In this document: in pieces, positions 9,701-18,458 of the stretch
Layout: the number at the start of each line of letters is the position of its first letter
Numbering within the stretch: position 1 is the first letter of the stretch
Assembly (NCBI GenBank): GCA_043755435.1
Contig: JAYUSZ010000073.1
Location: forward strand, 1 to 64,000
Reading direction: 5' to 3'
DNA from: JANXSF01 sp043755435
Lineage (GTDB): Bacteria; Acidobacteriota; Terriglobia; Bryobacterales; Bryobacteraceae
DNA length: 64,000 nt
The notes under the pieces: generated by a model
Told to the model about the DNA's origin: nothing
Databases searched by the model: none
The model's input: only the letters and a program-made list of their open reading frames with translations
Made by a program: the position numbers and the translations under genes

Positions 9701-9907
9701 AATGTCCCCCAGAAGATCAAACAGAATCTCCTTTCCGTCCGGGCTAACGTCCACACTCATCCAGGTTCCCTTGGTCGTTTTAATGCGGATTTCGTCAGTA
9801 GGACCCGGTGGGTTATTCACATCCCACTTTTTTTCATCCTTCTTTTCGGATGCTGCTTGTGGCAATAGCTGCAGTGATGCAAGGAGTGCAAGAAATAGAA
9901 GCCTCAT
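6725..9907 (-). CDS. Secreted PD40 (TolB-like) propeller fused to metal-dependent amidohydrolase
   Basis: A 1060-residue exported protein. A signal peptide (M-R-L-L-F-L-A-L-L-A-S-L-Q-L-L) ends near residue 20. Residues 45-600 contain repeated W-S/F-S-P-D-G-K blades typical of WD40-like PD40 propellers. Residues about 660-1040 are an amidohydrolase barrel, with V-D-V-H-H-H-G-A-E-G as the metal-binding strand and an H-G-Q-L-Q-G-L-G-P-H-W-E-L segment. It ends with the standard G-S-L-E-V-G-K-L-A-D-L-I-V-L composite sheet. This architecture is common in Acidobacteriota and Bacteroidota and is thought to act on peptides or other C-N bonds outside the cytoplasm; the substrate is unknown. It is probably a single-gene unit, divergent from the Gfo/Idh/MocA gene, and its stop interlocks with that of metY. 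Confidence 0.9.
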   Translation of the reverse strand: MRLLFLALLASLQLLPQAASEKKDEKKWDVNNPPGPTDEIRIKTTKGTWMSVDVSPDGKEILFDLLGDIYSIPIAGGKAKPLAQGMAWDMQPRFSPDGKQIAFTSDRGGGDNIWVMNRDGSKPKQITKETFRLLNSPTWSPDGQWIAARKHFTASRSLGAGEVWLYHSSGSDGLQVTKKANDQKDVGEPAFSTDGKYIYYSLDATPGAQFEYSKDPNAGIYNIRRVDRVTGENIRFAGGPGGAIRPTPSPNGKSLAFLRRVRGKTVLFLQDIATGVEKPVYDGLDRDMQETWAIHGVYPGISWTPDNEAVIAWAGGEIRRIDIATGRATMIPFEVDDTRKVSKAVRFPVQVAPEQIDVKMLRWPRTHPVRNEVIYQALGYLYRKPLSGEPTRLTTQTSSFEYYPSYSRDGASVIYVEWNDEQLSTIRIAPSSGGAGRALTQEKGYYLEPTISPDGKLVVYRKSQGSGLTSPFYAKEPGLYVVPIDGGKPKLLSRSGSKPQFGASSERVYFQDAEGEKAVLKSVGVDSTEPRTHLISEDANDFRVSPDEKWVAFTELYNAYIAPLVPTGKAVEISSKTKAIPIKRVSKDAGEYLEWSPDSLKLHWVLGPDYFTLELNDAFAFLPGAAEKLPETPATSQAIGFRAKAFVPTGTIAFTNVRIIPMTGETVIANGTIVVEGNRIKAIGEQGKVSIPTGTHIVNGAGRTILPGIVDVHHHGAEGSAGVVPQRNWMHYAALAFGVTTTHNPSAETGTIFTSSEMSRAGLLVSPRIFSTGTILYGAGGNFRVEINSLDDARSHLRRMKAAGAFSVKSYNQPRREQRQQIIAAARELEMMVVPEGGSLFHHDMTMVADGHTGIEHTVPTARNYSDVMQLWGKTQVGYTPTLVVAYGGWWGENYWYSNSNVWEHERLLSFTPRSVIDPRSRRREMIPQDELNHIDIAKGAKALLDSGVKVQLGAHGQLQGLGPHWELWMMAQGGMKPMEALRAATIDGAKYLGLDKEIGSLEVGKLADLIVLEANPLDNIRNSERIKWTMINGRLFDSATMNEVGNHPANRGSFFFENR

Positions 9908-9940
9908 GGTGGTATCTCTTCATACTATCCTTGATTTTGA

Positions 9941-11107
9941 ATGAAGATAAAAGATCTTAGTCAACCACTCAGAGTGGGCATCGTCGGCTCTGGGTTTGCG
10001 GCCAGTTTTCACTGGCAGAATTTTCCACGCCATTCTGTTGTGCTCACAGGAGTAACCTCTTCACGCGAAGCCAACCGCGAGGCATTTGCAGCAAAGCACG
10101 CAACGAAAGCCTTCTCATCCGTGGAAGCGATGTTGCCGCACATTGACGTTTTGGACATCTGCTCGCCCCCTAGTTCTCATATCGAATACATTGAAGCAGC
10201 TGCCAAGGCTGGAGTTCACGTAATTGTTGAAAAGCCTTTCACTGGCTTCTTCGGTTCCCCTGAGACAAATTCAAAATCCACGATGCTGCGCGCAGTTGTG
10301 GATGAATGCAAAAGCCTGCGGGATACGGTTAAGCAGAGCGGGATCAATCTGGGCTACGCAGAGAATTTCGTCTATGCTCCATCTATCCAAAAAGAACGTG
10401 AAATTATAGAAAAGACCAAAGCGCAAATTCTGCGAATGAGTGGTGAAGAATCGCATAACGGTAGTCATTCCCCCGTCTACGGAATTTGGGGCGTTCAAGG
10501 TGGCGGTTCGCTAATTGCCAAAGGTTGCCATCCCCTGGGAGCGATCCTCTACCTAAAGCGTATTGAAGGCATTGCAAGAAATGGCAGACCTATCAGGCCT
10601 GTGGCAGTATCGGCCCGAACCCATTCCATTACAAGGTTGGCCGCGTTTGAAGACAAAGGATTCCTAAGGACGAAATATCACGACACAGAAGATTACTGTT
10701 TCCTGCACGTGATTTTTGAAGATGGAACGGTGGCTGACATTACCGCCTCAGAGCTTGTTTTAGGAGGCGTCTATGATTTCGTTGAAGTATTCGCCAACAA
10801 CCATCGCACTCGATGCAGAATTAGCCCCGTAGGAGTTGTGGATCTTTACAGCCCAAGTCACAGTGAATTTAAGGACGTGTCTTTGGTGGAAAAAATCACT
10901 ACGAACGAAGGTTGGATTCCAGCTTCCCCAGATGAAGGATGGAGCAACGGGCAGGTGAGAGAGCTCGACGATTTTCTAGCAGCCTTTCGTGGCGGGTACG
11001 CTCCGCAGAGCGATTTGGATTTGGCGATTGATATTACCCTCACCCTGTACGCCGGCTATGTTTCAGCCGACGACAAGGGAAGGGAAGCGCGGGTGCCGCT
11101 GATTTGA
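9941..11107 (+). CDS. Gfo/Idh/MocA-family oxidoreductase
   Basis: A 388-residue NAD(P)-dependent sugar or inositol oxidoreductase-like protein. The N-terminal Rossmann loop is V-G-I-V-G-S-G-F-A-A-S-F-H near residue 13, and the conserved E-K-P-F motif near residue 97 carries the catalytic-site Lys. The C-terminal half is the alpha/beta dimerisation domain, with the G-G-G-S-L-I-A-K-G-C-H-P element that normally positions substrate. There is no Tat or Sec signal, so it is cytoplasmic. It is divergent from the amidohydrolase gene (33 nt gap) and convergent with the protease gene (4 nt gap), so it stands alone. The substrate cannot be read from sequence; uronate or myo-inositol derivatives are typical of the family. 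Confidence 0.87.
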   Translation: MKIKDLSQPLRVGIVGSGFAASFHWQNFPRHSVVLTGVTSSREANREAFAAKHATKAFSSVEAMLPHIDVLDICSPPSSHIEYIEAAAKAGVHVIVEKPFTGFFGSPETNSKSTMLRAVVDECKSLRDTVKQSGINLGYAENFVYAPSIQKEREIIEKTKAQILRMSGEESHNGSHSPVYGIWGVQGGGSLIAKGCHPLGAILYLKRIEGIARNGRPIRPVAVSARTHSITRLAAFEDKGFLRTKYHDTEDYCFLHVIFEDGTVADITASELVLGGVYDFVEVFANNHRTRCRISPVGVVDLYSPSHSEFKDVSLVEKITTNEGWIPASPDEGWSNGQVRELDDFLAAFRGGYAPQSDLDLAIDITLTLYAGYVSADDKGREARVPLI

Positions 11108-11111
11108 TTTT

Positions 11112-13079
11112 CTATTTACCGGGTTGCGCTACAGCGAAGCTAATTCCGCCCAGCGAGATGATTGCCGTCCTGGTTTGTCCCGTTGTGTTGGGCTGAACGG
11201 TAACGGTAAGCTTGCCCGTCTGGGTGCCGCTGATTACTCCTCCAAGGCGAGCCCACTCGGCATTCGATTGCGCTCTCCATGGGCAGCCTGTTGCGTTCAC
11301 CTGCAAGGTGAGTGCTCCGCCTTTCATGTTGATCTGATTTTGTAGTGGCTGCACTGTAACAGTTCCCGCTTGGAAAAGCCCAGTGATGGTTGCAGGCCCG
11401 CCAACTCCAAGTTGCAGCAAGGCCGGTGCCGTCGGCAGCAGTCCTGTCCAACCAGTGAAGCAGGCTTTATCCATTGCCCTGGCCTCCAATTTCAGTATCG
11501 TTGACGAGTTATAGAAGCTGTCGCCACTTTGGGGCGTTAAGGTAACCGTTCCTAACTTTGAATCATTCGCCGAAGTCTTCACAGAATACTGAGCCGTGTA
11601 TTGCGCCGTGATCGTAGCAACTTCTGCCGGAGTGGTGAATGTGAAAGCCGCAGCAGGATTCACGTTCCAGCGGGCGAAGACGGCCCGAACGCCCGTTTGT
11701 CCACTAACCATTGGTTCTGCCTTCAATTGATGTTGCGATCCAACTTCCCATTCAAAAGTCGCTGGTGTCGTCACACGCTGTCCGTCAATCGTCACCGGGA
11801 TCCTTGTTGGGGTCGCTCCGACTATAACTTTCACTTTGGCGACTGTTGAAGGTTTGACTACTCCAGATTTTGCAGGATACAGAATCTGCATCGACGTAAC
11901 GTCTTTGTTGCTCAGGGCGCTTCGCTGCCCAATGGCAATACCTGCAGGCACAGTCACAATGGTGGGCTGCCCATTCTTTGAAAATGCATAGGCTGGATAG
12001 TGCATGATCGACTCATAATCGTAAGCACCCAAATCGATCCCCGTTGCCGCCGTGTTCTTGTTGAAGTTGTAAACCATGGCTGGGTCAATGTTTTCTGTCG
12101 CCACGCGAATGAACTGGTCGCGATCAATGCGCGATTGCTCGTGCCACAGACCCAACGCATGTCCAATCTCATGAATCGCATTGCCAGTGCTGCAATAAGA
12201 TCCAAGGTTCACCGGCTGCGCCCCGCCAATCATGCCAACGTAGGAGTTGCAAACGCCGGAATTTCCCGGATCCGTGATAACTACATAATTAGCCTGATTC
12301 GTCCGGGCAACCAACTGTAAGCTACCCGCTAGCTTGGTGTTCAAATGTGCAATGGCATCAGTCACTCGCTGTGGATTGGGGAAACCGGCGTTGATCGTAT
12401 AGGGCATCACACCTCCCGGCCAGCGGTAGCGGTCGCCTGTGATCGCAGTACCGTTGCGTGATGGTCCGCGAGACTCGCGCCCCGCTTGTTCTAAGGAGTC
12501 GGCACGTCCCAATAAGATGTCTCCTTCAAAAATGCCCACTCCATTTGCAACTGCGTGTTCCAATTCATTGCCGCGATAAATTGATCGGCTTGGTCCGCCA
12601 TTCGCAATCGCTCTTGAAGTTTCTGGAAAGCTCACAGCGCCAACATCGTTCTTTACCGTGACTTCCAAAGTGAAGGGAATCTCTGCTAGCTCCCCTTGTC
12701 CGATTTGCAGTTCCAAATAGGATTCAGATCCGCTCATCAGCAGTACCATTTCCCCTGTTTCGTTGGGCCCAGTTCCGGTAAGAGGACCCACCACCTCACG
12801 AGTGGCACTACCGCTGTTGTTGTGGACATATAGGGTCACTCCTTCGGGTAGCCTCAGATTGGTGAACCGCAGCTCCAACCCTTGCGCATCGTCTTGCCTC
12901 ACTCGAAACAGGAGGTATCGATCTTGTCCTTCGGTTTCAAAAACGGGTACTTGGTCCGGATCCGCAAGTGCTTTGCTCCAGTCTGCTGCGTCTAGTAAAT
13001 GGCCGTCCTTAATTCCGAACGGTGCTTGGCCAAATGCGGCCAATGAAAAAATTAGAAAAGGCAATGCAATAATGCGCAT
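11112..13079 (-). CDS. Secreted astacin-like metalloprotease (M12A) with C-terminal beta domains
   Basis: A 655-residue exported zinc protease. The signal peptide is M-R-I-I-A-L-P-F-L-I-F-S-L-A-A-F-G-Q. The catalytic zinc motif H-E-I-G-H-A-L-G-L-W-H at residues 303-313 and the Met-turn S-I-M-H-Y-P at 357-362 match the astacin family. Residues 30-145 are a beta-rich prodomain-like region. After the protease, residues 420-570 resemble InlB/Big-type repeats. The last 85 residues look like a BACON-type domain (W-R-A-Q-S-N-A-E-W, then V-x-P-N-T-T-G-Q-T-R-T-A). BACON domains usually bind glycans or mucin-like surfaces, so this may be an enzyme tethered to extracellular polymer. It is monocistronic, about 160 nt from the propeller gene. 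Confidence 0.88.
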   Translation of the reverse strand: MRIIALPFLIFSLAAFGQAPFGIKDGHLLDAADWSKALADPDQVPVFETEGQDRYLLFRVRQDDAQGLELRFTNLRLPEGVTLYVHNNSGSATREVVGPLTGTGPNETGEMVLLMSGSESYLELQIGQGELAEIPFTLEVTVKNDVGAVSFPETSRAIANGGPSRSIYRGNELEHAVANGVGIFEGDILLGRADSLEQAGRESRGPSRNGTAITGDRYRWPGGVMPYTINAGFPNPQRVTDAIAHLNTKLAGSLQLVARTNQANYVVITDPGNSGVCNSYVGMIGGAQPVNLGSYCSTGNAIHEIGHALGLWHEQSRIDRDQFIRVATENIDPAMVYNFNKNTAATGIDLGAYDYESIMHYPAYAFSKNGQPTIVTVPAGIAIGQRSALSNKDVTSMQILYPAKSGVVKPSTVAKVKVIVGATPTRIPVTIDGQRVTTPATFEWEVGSQHQLKAEPMVSGQTGVRAVFARWNVNPAAAFTFTTPAEVATITAQYTAQYSVKTSANDSKLGTVTLTPQSGDSFYNSSTILKLEARAMDKACFTGWTGLLPTAPALLQLGVGGPATITGLFQAGTVTVQPLQNQINMKGGALTLQVNATGCPWRAQSNAEWARLGGVISGTQTGKLTVTVQPNTTGQTRTAIISLGGISFAVAQPGK

Positions 13080-13239
13080 TCTCGCTCCTTGGCGGAAAGG
13101 GTTTTGGTGTGAACCCAGATTGCCATTGGAACGTAAGAAAACGAATTCGCTGAAACCTCAGATATTGAAGAATTCTATTTGTAGGCGAACTTAGATTGCG
13201 GTGGTATGTTCGCTAGGGCGCTTGGTGTTAGTGATGCAG

Positions 13240-14454
13240 CTACTTAACCTGATAAGCCATCAAGTTATCCTGATCCCGCACATAAAGCACACCATTTGAA
13301 AGCACAGGCTGGGTCCACAGCGGATAATTCCCAATCTTGATCTCAAATCTGGAAAGCTCTTTGTAGGCGGCAGGATTTGCCTCAGCCAATCCCAGAACTC
13401 CTTTTTCGCTTTGCATGAAAAGCAACCCGTCGGCAAAAAGCACCATGCCTTTGCCCACAGCCCTGTCTTTCCACGCAACTTCCCCGGTAGACCATTTCAT
13501 CGCGATCCAGGCCGCGTTCCCCGATGCACCATACAAGTAGTCGCCAACATGCACCGACGTGTTGTAGTGGTTCTGCATGTCGCTATTGAAGTACACTTCC
13601 TGCATTTTGTCGTCCTTTGAACCGGGCAGCTTGATTAGAGCGCATCCGGTCCCGTAGGCTGAAGATACAAATACATGACCATTCGAATAAATCGGAGTCG
13701 CAATATTCGCAGTGCGGTTCGATACTTTGTTGTAACGCCAAAGCAACTCACCATTGGACATTTCCAGGCCCATTGCTCCTTCACCGGATAGTACGGCCAA
13801 CTTGCGAGACCCGGCATAATCATAAGCAATCGCTGAACTGTACCCGGCTCTATCGCTCTGTGATTTCCAGATCACTTCGCCATTCCGTTTGTTCAAGGCA
13901 ACAACGCTGGCACCCTTGCCGCCTGGCATCACAATTAGTTTCTCTCCGTCAATTAAAGGAGATTCACTAATCCCCCAATGGATATTGCTGCCTCCGAACT
14001 TTTCCAGAATGTTGTAACCCCAAACTTTCTTTCCCGTTTCCAGGTTCAAACAAACCAATGTCCCGTCAGCGGAAAGGTTGTATACCTTGTCACCATCAAT
14101 GGTTGGAGTACCGCGTGGACCATGTCCCCTCGATTCACGAAACGAGCCACCCGCCTCAGACTGCCAAAGTTTCTTGCCATCTTTTACATCAAACGCCAGC
14201 ACGCGTTCTTGATCGCCAAATTGCCCCACGGTGTAAAGCTTTCCCTTTACCACGGCAAATGATGCGTAGCCTTCCCCTAAGCCGCCGACTTTCCAAAGTT
14301 GTTTCGGACCGCCTTCTGGCCATTTTCGCAACAGGCCCTTTTCAGCCGATTTTCCATCCCGATTGATACCTCGCCACTGCGGCCAGTCGTCAGCCAGCGA
14401 GAAGATAGGGAGTATCAGAATCAGGCTTAGTAAGCGCATAGTAGTTGATGACAT
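13240..14454 (-). CDS. Secreted PQQ-like (BamB-type) beta-propeller protein
   Basis: A 404-residue exported protein with signal peptide S-L-I-L-I-L-P-I-F-S-L-A-D. The opening D-W-P-Q-W-R-G-I-N-R-D-G-K is the hallmark of the acidobacterial/planctomycetal PQQ-like repeat family. Repeated blades such as V-C-L-N-L-E-T-G-K-K-V-W and V-V-A-L-N-K-R-N-G-E-V-I-W indicate an 8-bladed propeller. No dehydrogenase active-site residues are evident, so a structural or binding role is more likely than catalysis. Its start is 2 nt after the stop of the upstream gene; with the RidA gene they form a three-gene minus-strand operon. A second in-frame ATG five codons in is a possible alternative start. Confidence 0.85.
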   Translation of the reverse strand: MSSTTMRLLSLILILPIFSLADDWPQWRGINRDGKSAEKGLLRKWPEGGPKQLWKVGGLGEGYASFAVVKGKLYTVGQFGDQERVLAFDVKDGKKLWQSEAGGSFRESRGHGPRGTPTIDGDKVYNLSADGTLVCLNLETGKKVWGYNILEKFGGSNIHWGISESPLIDGEKLIVMPGGKGASVVALNKRNGEVIWKSQSDRAGYSSAIAYDYAGSRKLAVLSGEGAMGLEMSNGELLWRYNKVSNRTANIATPIYSNGHVFVSSAYGTGCALIKLPGSKDDKMQEVYFNSDMQNHYNTSVHVGDYLYGASGNAAWIAMKWSTGEVAWKDRAVGKGMVLFADGLLFMQSEKGVLGLAEANPAAYKELSRFEIKIGNYPLWTQPVLSNGVLYVRDQDNLMAYQVK

Positions 14455-14456
14455 TT

Positions 14457-14969
14457 CTATTTTTTAGCAATGCTCTTCAGCATCGTTTGGAAAGCTGTTT
14501 CGTTTGCCGCAATCGTTTTCGCGGGTGCAGTGAATTTGAAGAAAACCGGTCCGTCGGTACCTTCCACAATGGCCCCAAGCATTCTATAACCGGGCTTGGG
14601 CGTTTTTTCGGGTGACATCGGACTGGGTGAAAACAAATAGGTCCCCGCAATTTCAATTGTGGTCACACTAAGTCCATTCACTTTTTGCGTTGCCCGTTTT
14701 GCCGGAGTCGTTACTTTTTCGAATTGGCCAATCCAGCGCTGAACGTTTGCTTCCACACTGCCACCCTGACCTTGACCAAAATAGAAGACCGCCATCTCGC
14801 CGGCCTCGCTGTCCCCCGCAACTGGTGGAACTGAATAGGTTCCAGCACGCATTGGCCGGTCAGGCAGTGCTTTCCATGACGCAGGAACTTTCCATTGAAC
14901 CCCACCCGCATCGGTTGCCCCGATCAGGGTAAAGCTAAGAATCAGACAACTCAGAATCACTTTGTGCAT
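14457..14969 (-). CDS. Secreted protein of unknown function
   Basis: A 170-residue protein with a clear signal peptide (V-I-L-S-C-L-I-L-S-F-T-L-I-G-A). The mature part begins W-K-V-P-A-S-W-K-A-L-P, then A-G-T-Y-S-V-P, and later G-E-M-A-V-F-Y-F-G-Q-G-Q-G-G. This resembles small periplasmic proteins found with propeller genes in Acidobacteriota and Planctomycetota. I do not recognise a catalytic motif. It is the middle gene of an operon with the RidA protein (13 nt upstream) and the BamB-like propeller (2 nt downstream). That suggests a shared envelope role, but no function can be assigned. Confidence 0.75.
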   Translation of the reverse strand: MHKVILSCLILSFTLIGATDAGGVQWKVPASWKALPDRPMRAGTYSVPPVAGDSEAGEMAVFYFGQGQGGSVEANVQRWIGQFEKVTTPAKRATQKVNGLSVTTIEIAGTYLFSPSPMSPEKTPKPGYRMLGAIVEGTDGPVFFKFTAPAKTIAANETAFQTMLKSIAKK

Positions 14970-14982
14970 TCTCTATTTTCCA

Positions 14983-16125
14983 TCATTTCACTGCGACAAT
15001 CGAAATTTCGTCAAGCATCGGCCATTGTCCGGCAGCATTCGCTTTCCTCTCCACCGCAGGCATTGGTTGGACGGTTGTCCGGGTTGGTGGGGTTGCACCA
15101 AAGTACTTGGCATACACTCCGTTCATCCTCGCAAATTCTTCCAACTGATCCAGGTAGACATTCGAAGCTACCACGTGTGAAAAATCGATACTTGCCTCTT
15201 CCAGGCCGTCCAATAAATTCCGGAAAGTCTGCCTCACTTGATTCTCAATCGTCTCCGCCCAAATGCCTCCATTCGGACCGGGCATACTCGGGGTCTTACC
15301 AGAACAGTACAACGTTTCTCCGGCCCAAACACAAGGTGAATTATTTGCCGTCGGTTGTACGTTTCTCGGCCGCACTACCTTTCTATTTCGAAGGTCTGTG
15401 ACAGCAACCCCAGTCAATTCCACTTTGGCACCCTTGGGTAAATGCGCAACTGTCACGGTTGTCCTTGCCGGTGCATTTCCTTTCTCGAAAGACTTCGTGT
15501 ACACGGCGTTCATCTCCGGGTGCGTAATCGATGCATCCAGGTACACATTGACGAAAGCCAAATGCTCAAGCCCTAATCCAGCACTCTTCAAACTCTTCGC
15601 GAATTGCGTCATCGCCTCAGCCACACTACTTCCATAGACGCCGCTAACGAAGAAACGTTCGCCACTTGTTACACCACCTGCCACAACGCGCTTCTTGGTA
15701 AAGTCGCGCACTGCTACTGCACTGATCTCCACCGGTGTCTCTGTCGGCATGCGATGCACACCCAACACTGCCCGTGCCGGGGCATCAGCTGGAAAGTACT
15801 CGAGCCAAACTTTTTCAAAGGCGTCCACATTCTGCGAATCCGACAAGTACACTTGCGAATAAACCACGTGCCTCATTGTCAATCCGCCGGCCTCCACAAT
15901 TGCTTTCACGTTTTCTAAACACTGTCGCGTCTGAGCCGTGATATCAGTAGGCAACTTTCCGTCTGGTGTTCTAGCCCCCTGACCGGACACGTAAACATAC
16001 GCTCCAGCGTCCACACCGGGCGAGTAGGGTCCAACTGGTTTTGGTCCGTTTGGGGGTGCAATTTGCTTTAGTTCGGCCGCGAAAGCCAGCGGCAAAAGTG
16101 TTAGGTATAAGAAGATTTGGCGCAT
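14983..16125 (-). CDS. Exported protein with three tandem RidA domains
   Basis: RidA (YjgF/YER057c/UK114) proteins hydrolyse reactive enamine/imine intermediates and normally act as cytoplasmic trimers of about 130-residue chains. This 380-residue chain instead carries three consecutive RidA repeats (residues about 20-135, 138-250, 255-380), each with a central Arg equivalent (A-R-A-V, A-R-T-T-V, T-R-T-T-V). It may therefore fold as an intramolecular trimer. I start it at the ATG at 16123-16125 because that places a hydrophobic export signal (F-L-Y-L-T-L-L-P-L-A-F-A-A) at the N-terminus; the frame is open to 16170. It is first in the operon with the secreted protein and propeller genes, and divergent from the SulP gene with 17 nt between starts. 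Confidence 0.83.
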   Translation of the reverse strand: MRQIFLYLTLLPLAFAAELKQIAPPNGPKPVGPYSPGVDAGAYVYVSGQGARTPDGKLPTDITAQTRQCLENVKAIVEAGGLTMRHVVYSQVYLSDSQNVDAFEKVWLEYFPADAPARAVLGVHRMPTETPVEISAVAVRDFTKKRVVAGGVTSGERFFVSGVYGSSVAEAMTQFAKSLKSAGLGLEHLAFVNVYLDASITHPEMNAVYTKSFEKGNAPARTTVTVAHLPKGAKVELTGVAVTDLRNRKVVRPRNVQPTANNSPCVWAGETLYCSGKTPSMPGPNGGIWAETIENQVRQTFRNLLDGLEEASIDFSHVVASNVYLDQLEEFARMNGVYAKYFGATPPTRTTVQPMPAVERKANAAGQWPMLDEISIVAVK

Positions 16126-16142
16126 TTCGGTTCTTGTGGGAT

Positions 16143-17834
16143 ATGATAACGCAAGAAGTGATGATTTCATCCGAATGGCTGCCGCGTTCGGTAGAGTGCT
16201 TACAAAACTACGACCGGCAGACCTTGATCTCTGACATCGTGGCTGGAATTACGGTTGGTCTTGTGGCCTTACCGTTGGCCATGGCGTTTGCCATCTCCTC
16301 CGGACTTCCACCGCAATCAGGCCTCTATTGCGCCGTTGTCACAGGTTTCATCATTTCCGCGCTCGGCGGCTCAAAAACACAAATCGGCGGTCCCACCGGA
16401 GCATTCGTGGTTGTCATCTCCGGCATTGTAGCTAAACACGGGGTTGACGGGCTGTTCATCTGCACACTGATGGCTGGAGTTATGCTTATCCTGCTGGGAC
16501 TCACCGGCATGGGCACAGCGGTCCGCTTCATCCCGCGCCCCGTAGTCATCGGATTCACCAACGGCATCGGCCTACTCATTGCCAGCACTCAAATCAAGGA
16601 TTTCTTCGGCATTCAGTTGGATAAAGTTCCTGGCGAGTTTCTATTCCGCATGGAAGCGTTAGCTGAACACTTCTTAACCTTTTCGCCCGTTACTACAGCG
16701 TTGGGGACAACTGCTTTAGCAATTGTTATGTTAACCCCAAAAATCATCAAACGCGTCCCTGGACAAATCGCGGCAATGATTATTGGCACAGCGATCAGCG
16801 TCGCCTTGGGCCTGCAGGTGGAAACAATCGCATCAAAATTCGGAGGCATCCCCAGCGGACTTCCCACCTTGCATATCCCCACATTCAAACCCTCGCTATT
16901 GCTGCCTTTGCTTTCTCCTGCGCTAACGGTGGCCATGCTTGGAGCGATTGAATCGCTTCTTTCGGCAGTGGTTAGCGATAGGCTTTCCGGTGATCAACAC
17001 AAGCCTAATGTGGAACTCATCGCCCAGGGTATTGCCAATGTTGTTTCTCCCATGTTCGGCGGATTGCCCGCCACTGGTGCCATAGCCCGCACTGCCACCA
17101 ACATTCGCTCCGGTGGAAAAACGCCCGTTGCGGGAATGGTGCATGCTCTAACAATTCTTGCCATCCTGCTGTTCGCCGCTCCTTTGGTTAAATTTGTCCC
17201 GCTTGCCGTTCTGGCTGCCATTCTGTTCGTTGTTTCTTGGAACATGGGTGAGTGGCGGGAAATTCCAGAAATTCTAAAGCTCTCCTGGGCCGATAAGAGT
17301 GTCTGGCTCATCACGTTTGTTCTTACGGTGGTTGCCGATCTCACCGTGGCAGTCGAGGTTGGAATGATCCTCGCCGCTCTGCTTTTCATCCGCCGTATTT
17401 CCACTACAACAACCGTTTCCGAAGTAACACCAGAGTACATTCAAAGCAATCGAGCTCATATCCTGCAAGACAAGATCATCCCGGATTACGTCACAGTTTT
17501 CCGCGTGCACGGCCCATTCCTGTTTGGCGCAACCAGTAAATTGGAGGCAGTCCTGCAACGGCTCCATGCACTTCCGGAAATCGTGATTCTGCGTCTGCGC
17601 AATATGACTGCAATTGACGGCACGGGCCTGGAAGCCTTCGAAGATCTTGCTGACAAACTTCAACAATCAGGGCGCAGTCTAATACTTTGTGGCGCACGCG
17701 AACAACCCGCATCGCTAATCCAGCGAGTCGATTTCGCACACAAAATTGGATCTGCCAATATTTGCCAGTCCATCGACGAGGCGCTGATCCGTGCCGCCCA
17801 AATTCATCACGAACGCGCGAAACTAGTTAGGTGA
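16143..17834 (+). CDS. SulP-family anion transporter with STAS domain
   Basis: An inner-membrane anion permease of about 563 residues, with many hydrophobic helices from about residue 30 to 410 and a cytoplasmic STAS domain in the last 120 residues. The SLC26/SulP signature is visible as L-P-L-A-M-A-F-A-I-S-S-G-L-P-P-Q-S-G-L-Y, then G-P-T-G-A-F and F-T-N-G-I-G. The STAS part has L-R-L-R-N-M-T-A-I-D-G-T-G-L. Sulfate is the classical cargo, but bicarbonate or dicarboxylate is equally possible. The start at 16143 is chosen because the earlier in-frame ATG at 16041 lies inside the opposite gene. The HAD phosphatase gene overlaps its stop by 4 nt (GTGA), so the two are co-translated. Confidence 0.88.
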   Translation: MITQEVMISSEWLPRSVECLQNYDRQTLISDIVAGITVGLVALPLAMAFAISSGLPPQSGLYCAVVTGFIISALGGSKTQIGGPTGAFVVVISGIVAKHGVDGLFICTLMAGVMLILLGLTGMGTAVRFIPRPVVIGFTNGIGLLIASTQIKDFFGIQLDKVPGEFLFRMEALAEHFLTFSPVTTALGTTALAIVMLTPKIIKRVPGQIAAMIIGTAISVALGLQVETIASKFGGIPSGLPTLHIPTFKPSLLLPLLSPALTVAMLGAIESLLSAVVSDRLSGDQHKPNVELIAQGIANVVSPMFGGLPATGAIARTATNIRSGGKTPVAGMVHALTILAILLFAAPLVKFVPLAVLAAILFVVSWNMGEWREIPEILKLSWADKSVWLITFVLTVVADLTVAVEVGMILAALLFIRRISTTTTVSEVTPEYIQSNRAHILQDKIIPDYVTVFRVHGPFLFGATSKLEAVLQRLHALPEIVILRLRNMTAIDGTGLEAFEDLADKLQQSGRSLILCGAREQPASLIQRVDFAHKIGSANICQSIDEALIRAAQIHHERAKLVR

Positions 17835-18436
17835 TCGAAACTATCATTTTTGATATGGGCAAGGTGCTTATCCCCTTTGACTTTGCCCGCGGCTATCGCG
17901 CGCTGGCGCCATTCAGTAAATTCACGGCTGAACAGATTCCCCAGGAACTTTCGAAGACGGACTTGGTGAATCGCCTGGAAAGTGGGCAAATTGAACCTAT
18001 CCCTTTTTTCGACGAGTTTCGCAGTACCCTGAACGCAGACCTGAGCTACGAAGAATTTTGCCGCATCTGGACCTGCATATTTCTTCCAGAAACCTTGATC
18101 CCAGAAGCGTTTGTCCAAACGCTGAAAGAGCGCTACCGCGTAATGGTTCTTTCCAACACTAATGCCATCCATTTTGAAATGGTGACGGTGGCTTATCCAA
18201 TCCTCAAACATTTTCATCACTTCGTGCTTTCCCATGAAGTGGGCGCTATGAAGCCCGAACCGAAGATTTACAACGCAGCCATCGCCAACGCCCAGTGTCC
18301 GGCTGACCGCTGCTTTTTCACAGACGACATTCCCGCCTATGTCGAAGGTGCACGCAAAGCGGGCCTTAACGCGGAACAATTTCTGGGATTTGAAAAACTG
18401 CAGGACGATTTGAAACGCTACGGTGTAACTTGGTAG
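17831..18436 (+). CDS. HAD-superfamily hydrolase (YihX-like, subfamily IA)
   Basis: A 201-residue cytoplasmic phosphatase-like protein. Motif I is I-I-F-D-M-G-K-V-L with the nucleophilic Asp, matching the D-x-G-x-V variant of the YihX/sEH group. Motif II is V-L-S-N-T-N, with the Ser/Thr at the strand end. Motif III has the Lys in G-A-M-K-P-E-P-K-I-Y, and motif IV is F-F-T-D-D-I-P. All four elements are intact, so catalysis is likely. Sugar phosphates such as glucose 1-phosphate are the known substrates of relatives. It starts with GTG at 17831, overlapping the SulP stop by 4 nt. Confidence 0.85.
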   Translation: MIETIIFDMGKVLIPFDFARGYRALAPFSKFTAEQIPQELSKTDLVNRLESGQIEPIPFFDEFRSTLNADLSYEEFCRIWTCIFLPETLIPEAFVQTLKERYRVMVLSNTNAIHFEMVTVAYPILKHFHHFVLSHEVGAMKPEPKIYNAAIANAQCPADRCFFTDDIPAYVEGARKAGLNAEQFLGFEKLQDDLKRYGVTW

Positions 18437-18458
18437 CCCTATTCAGGAAAAGTAGCCC

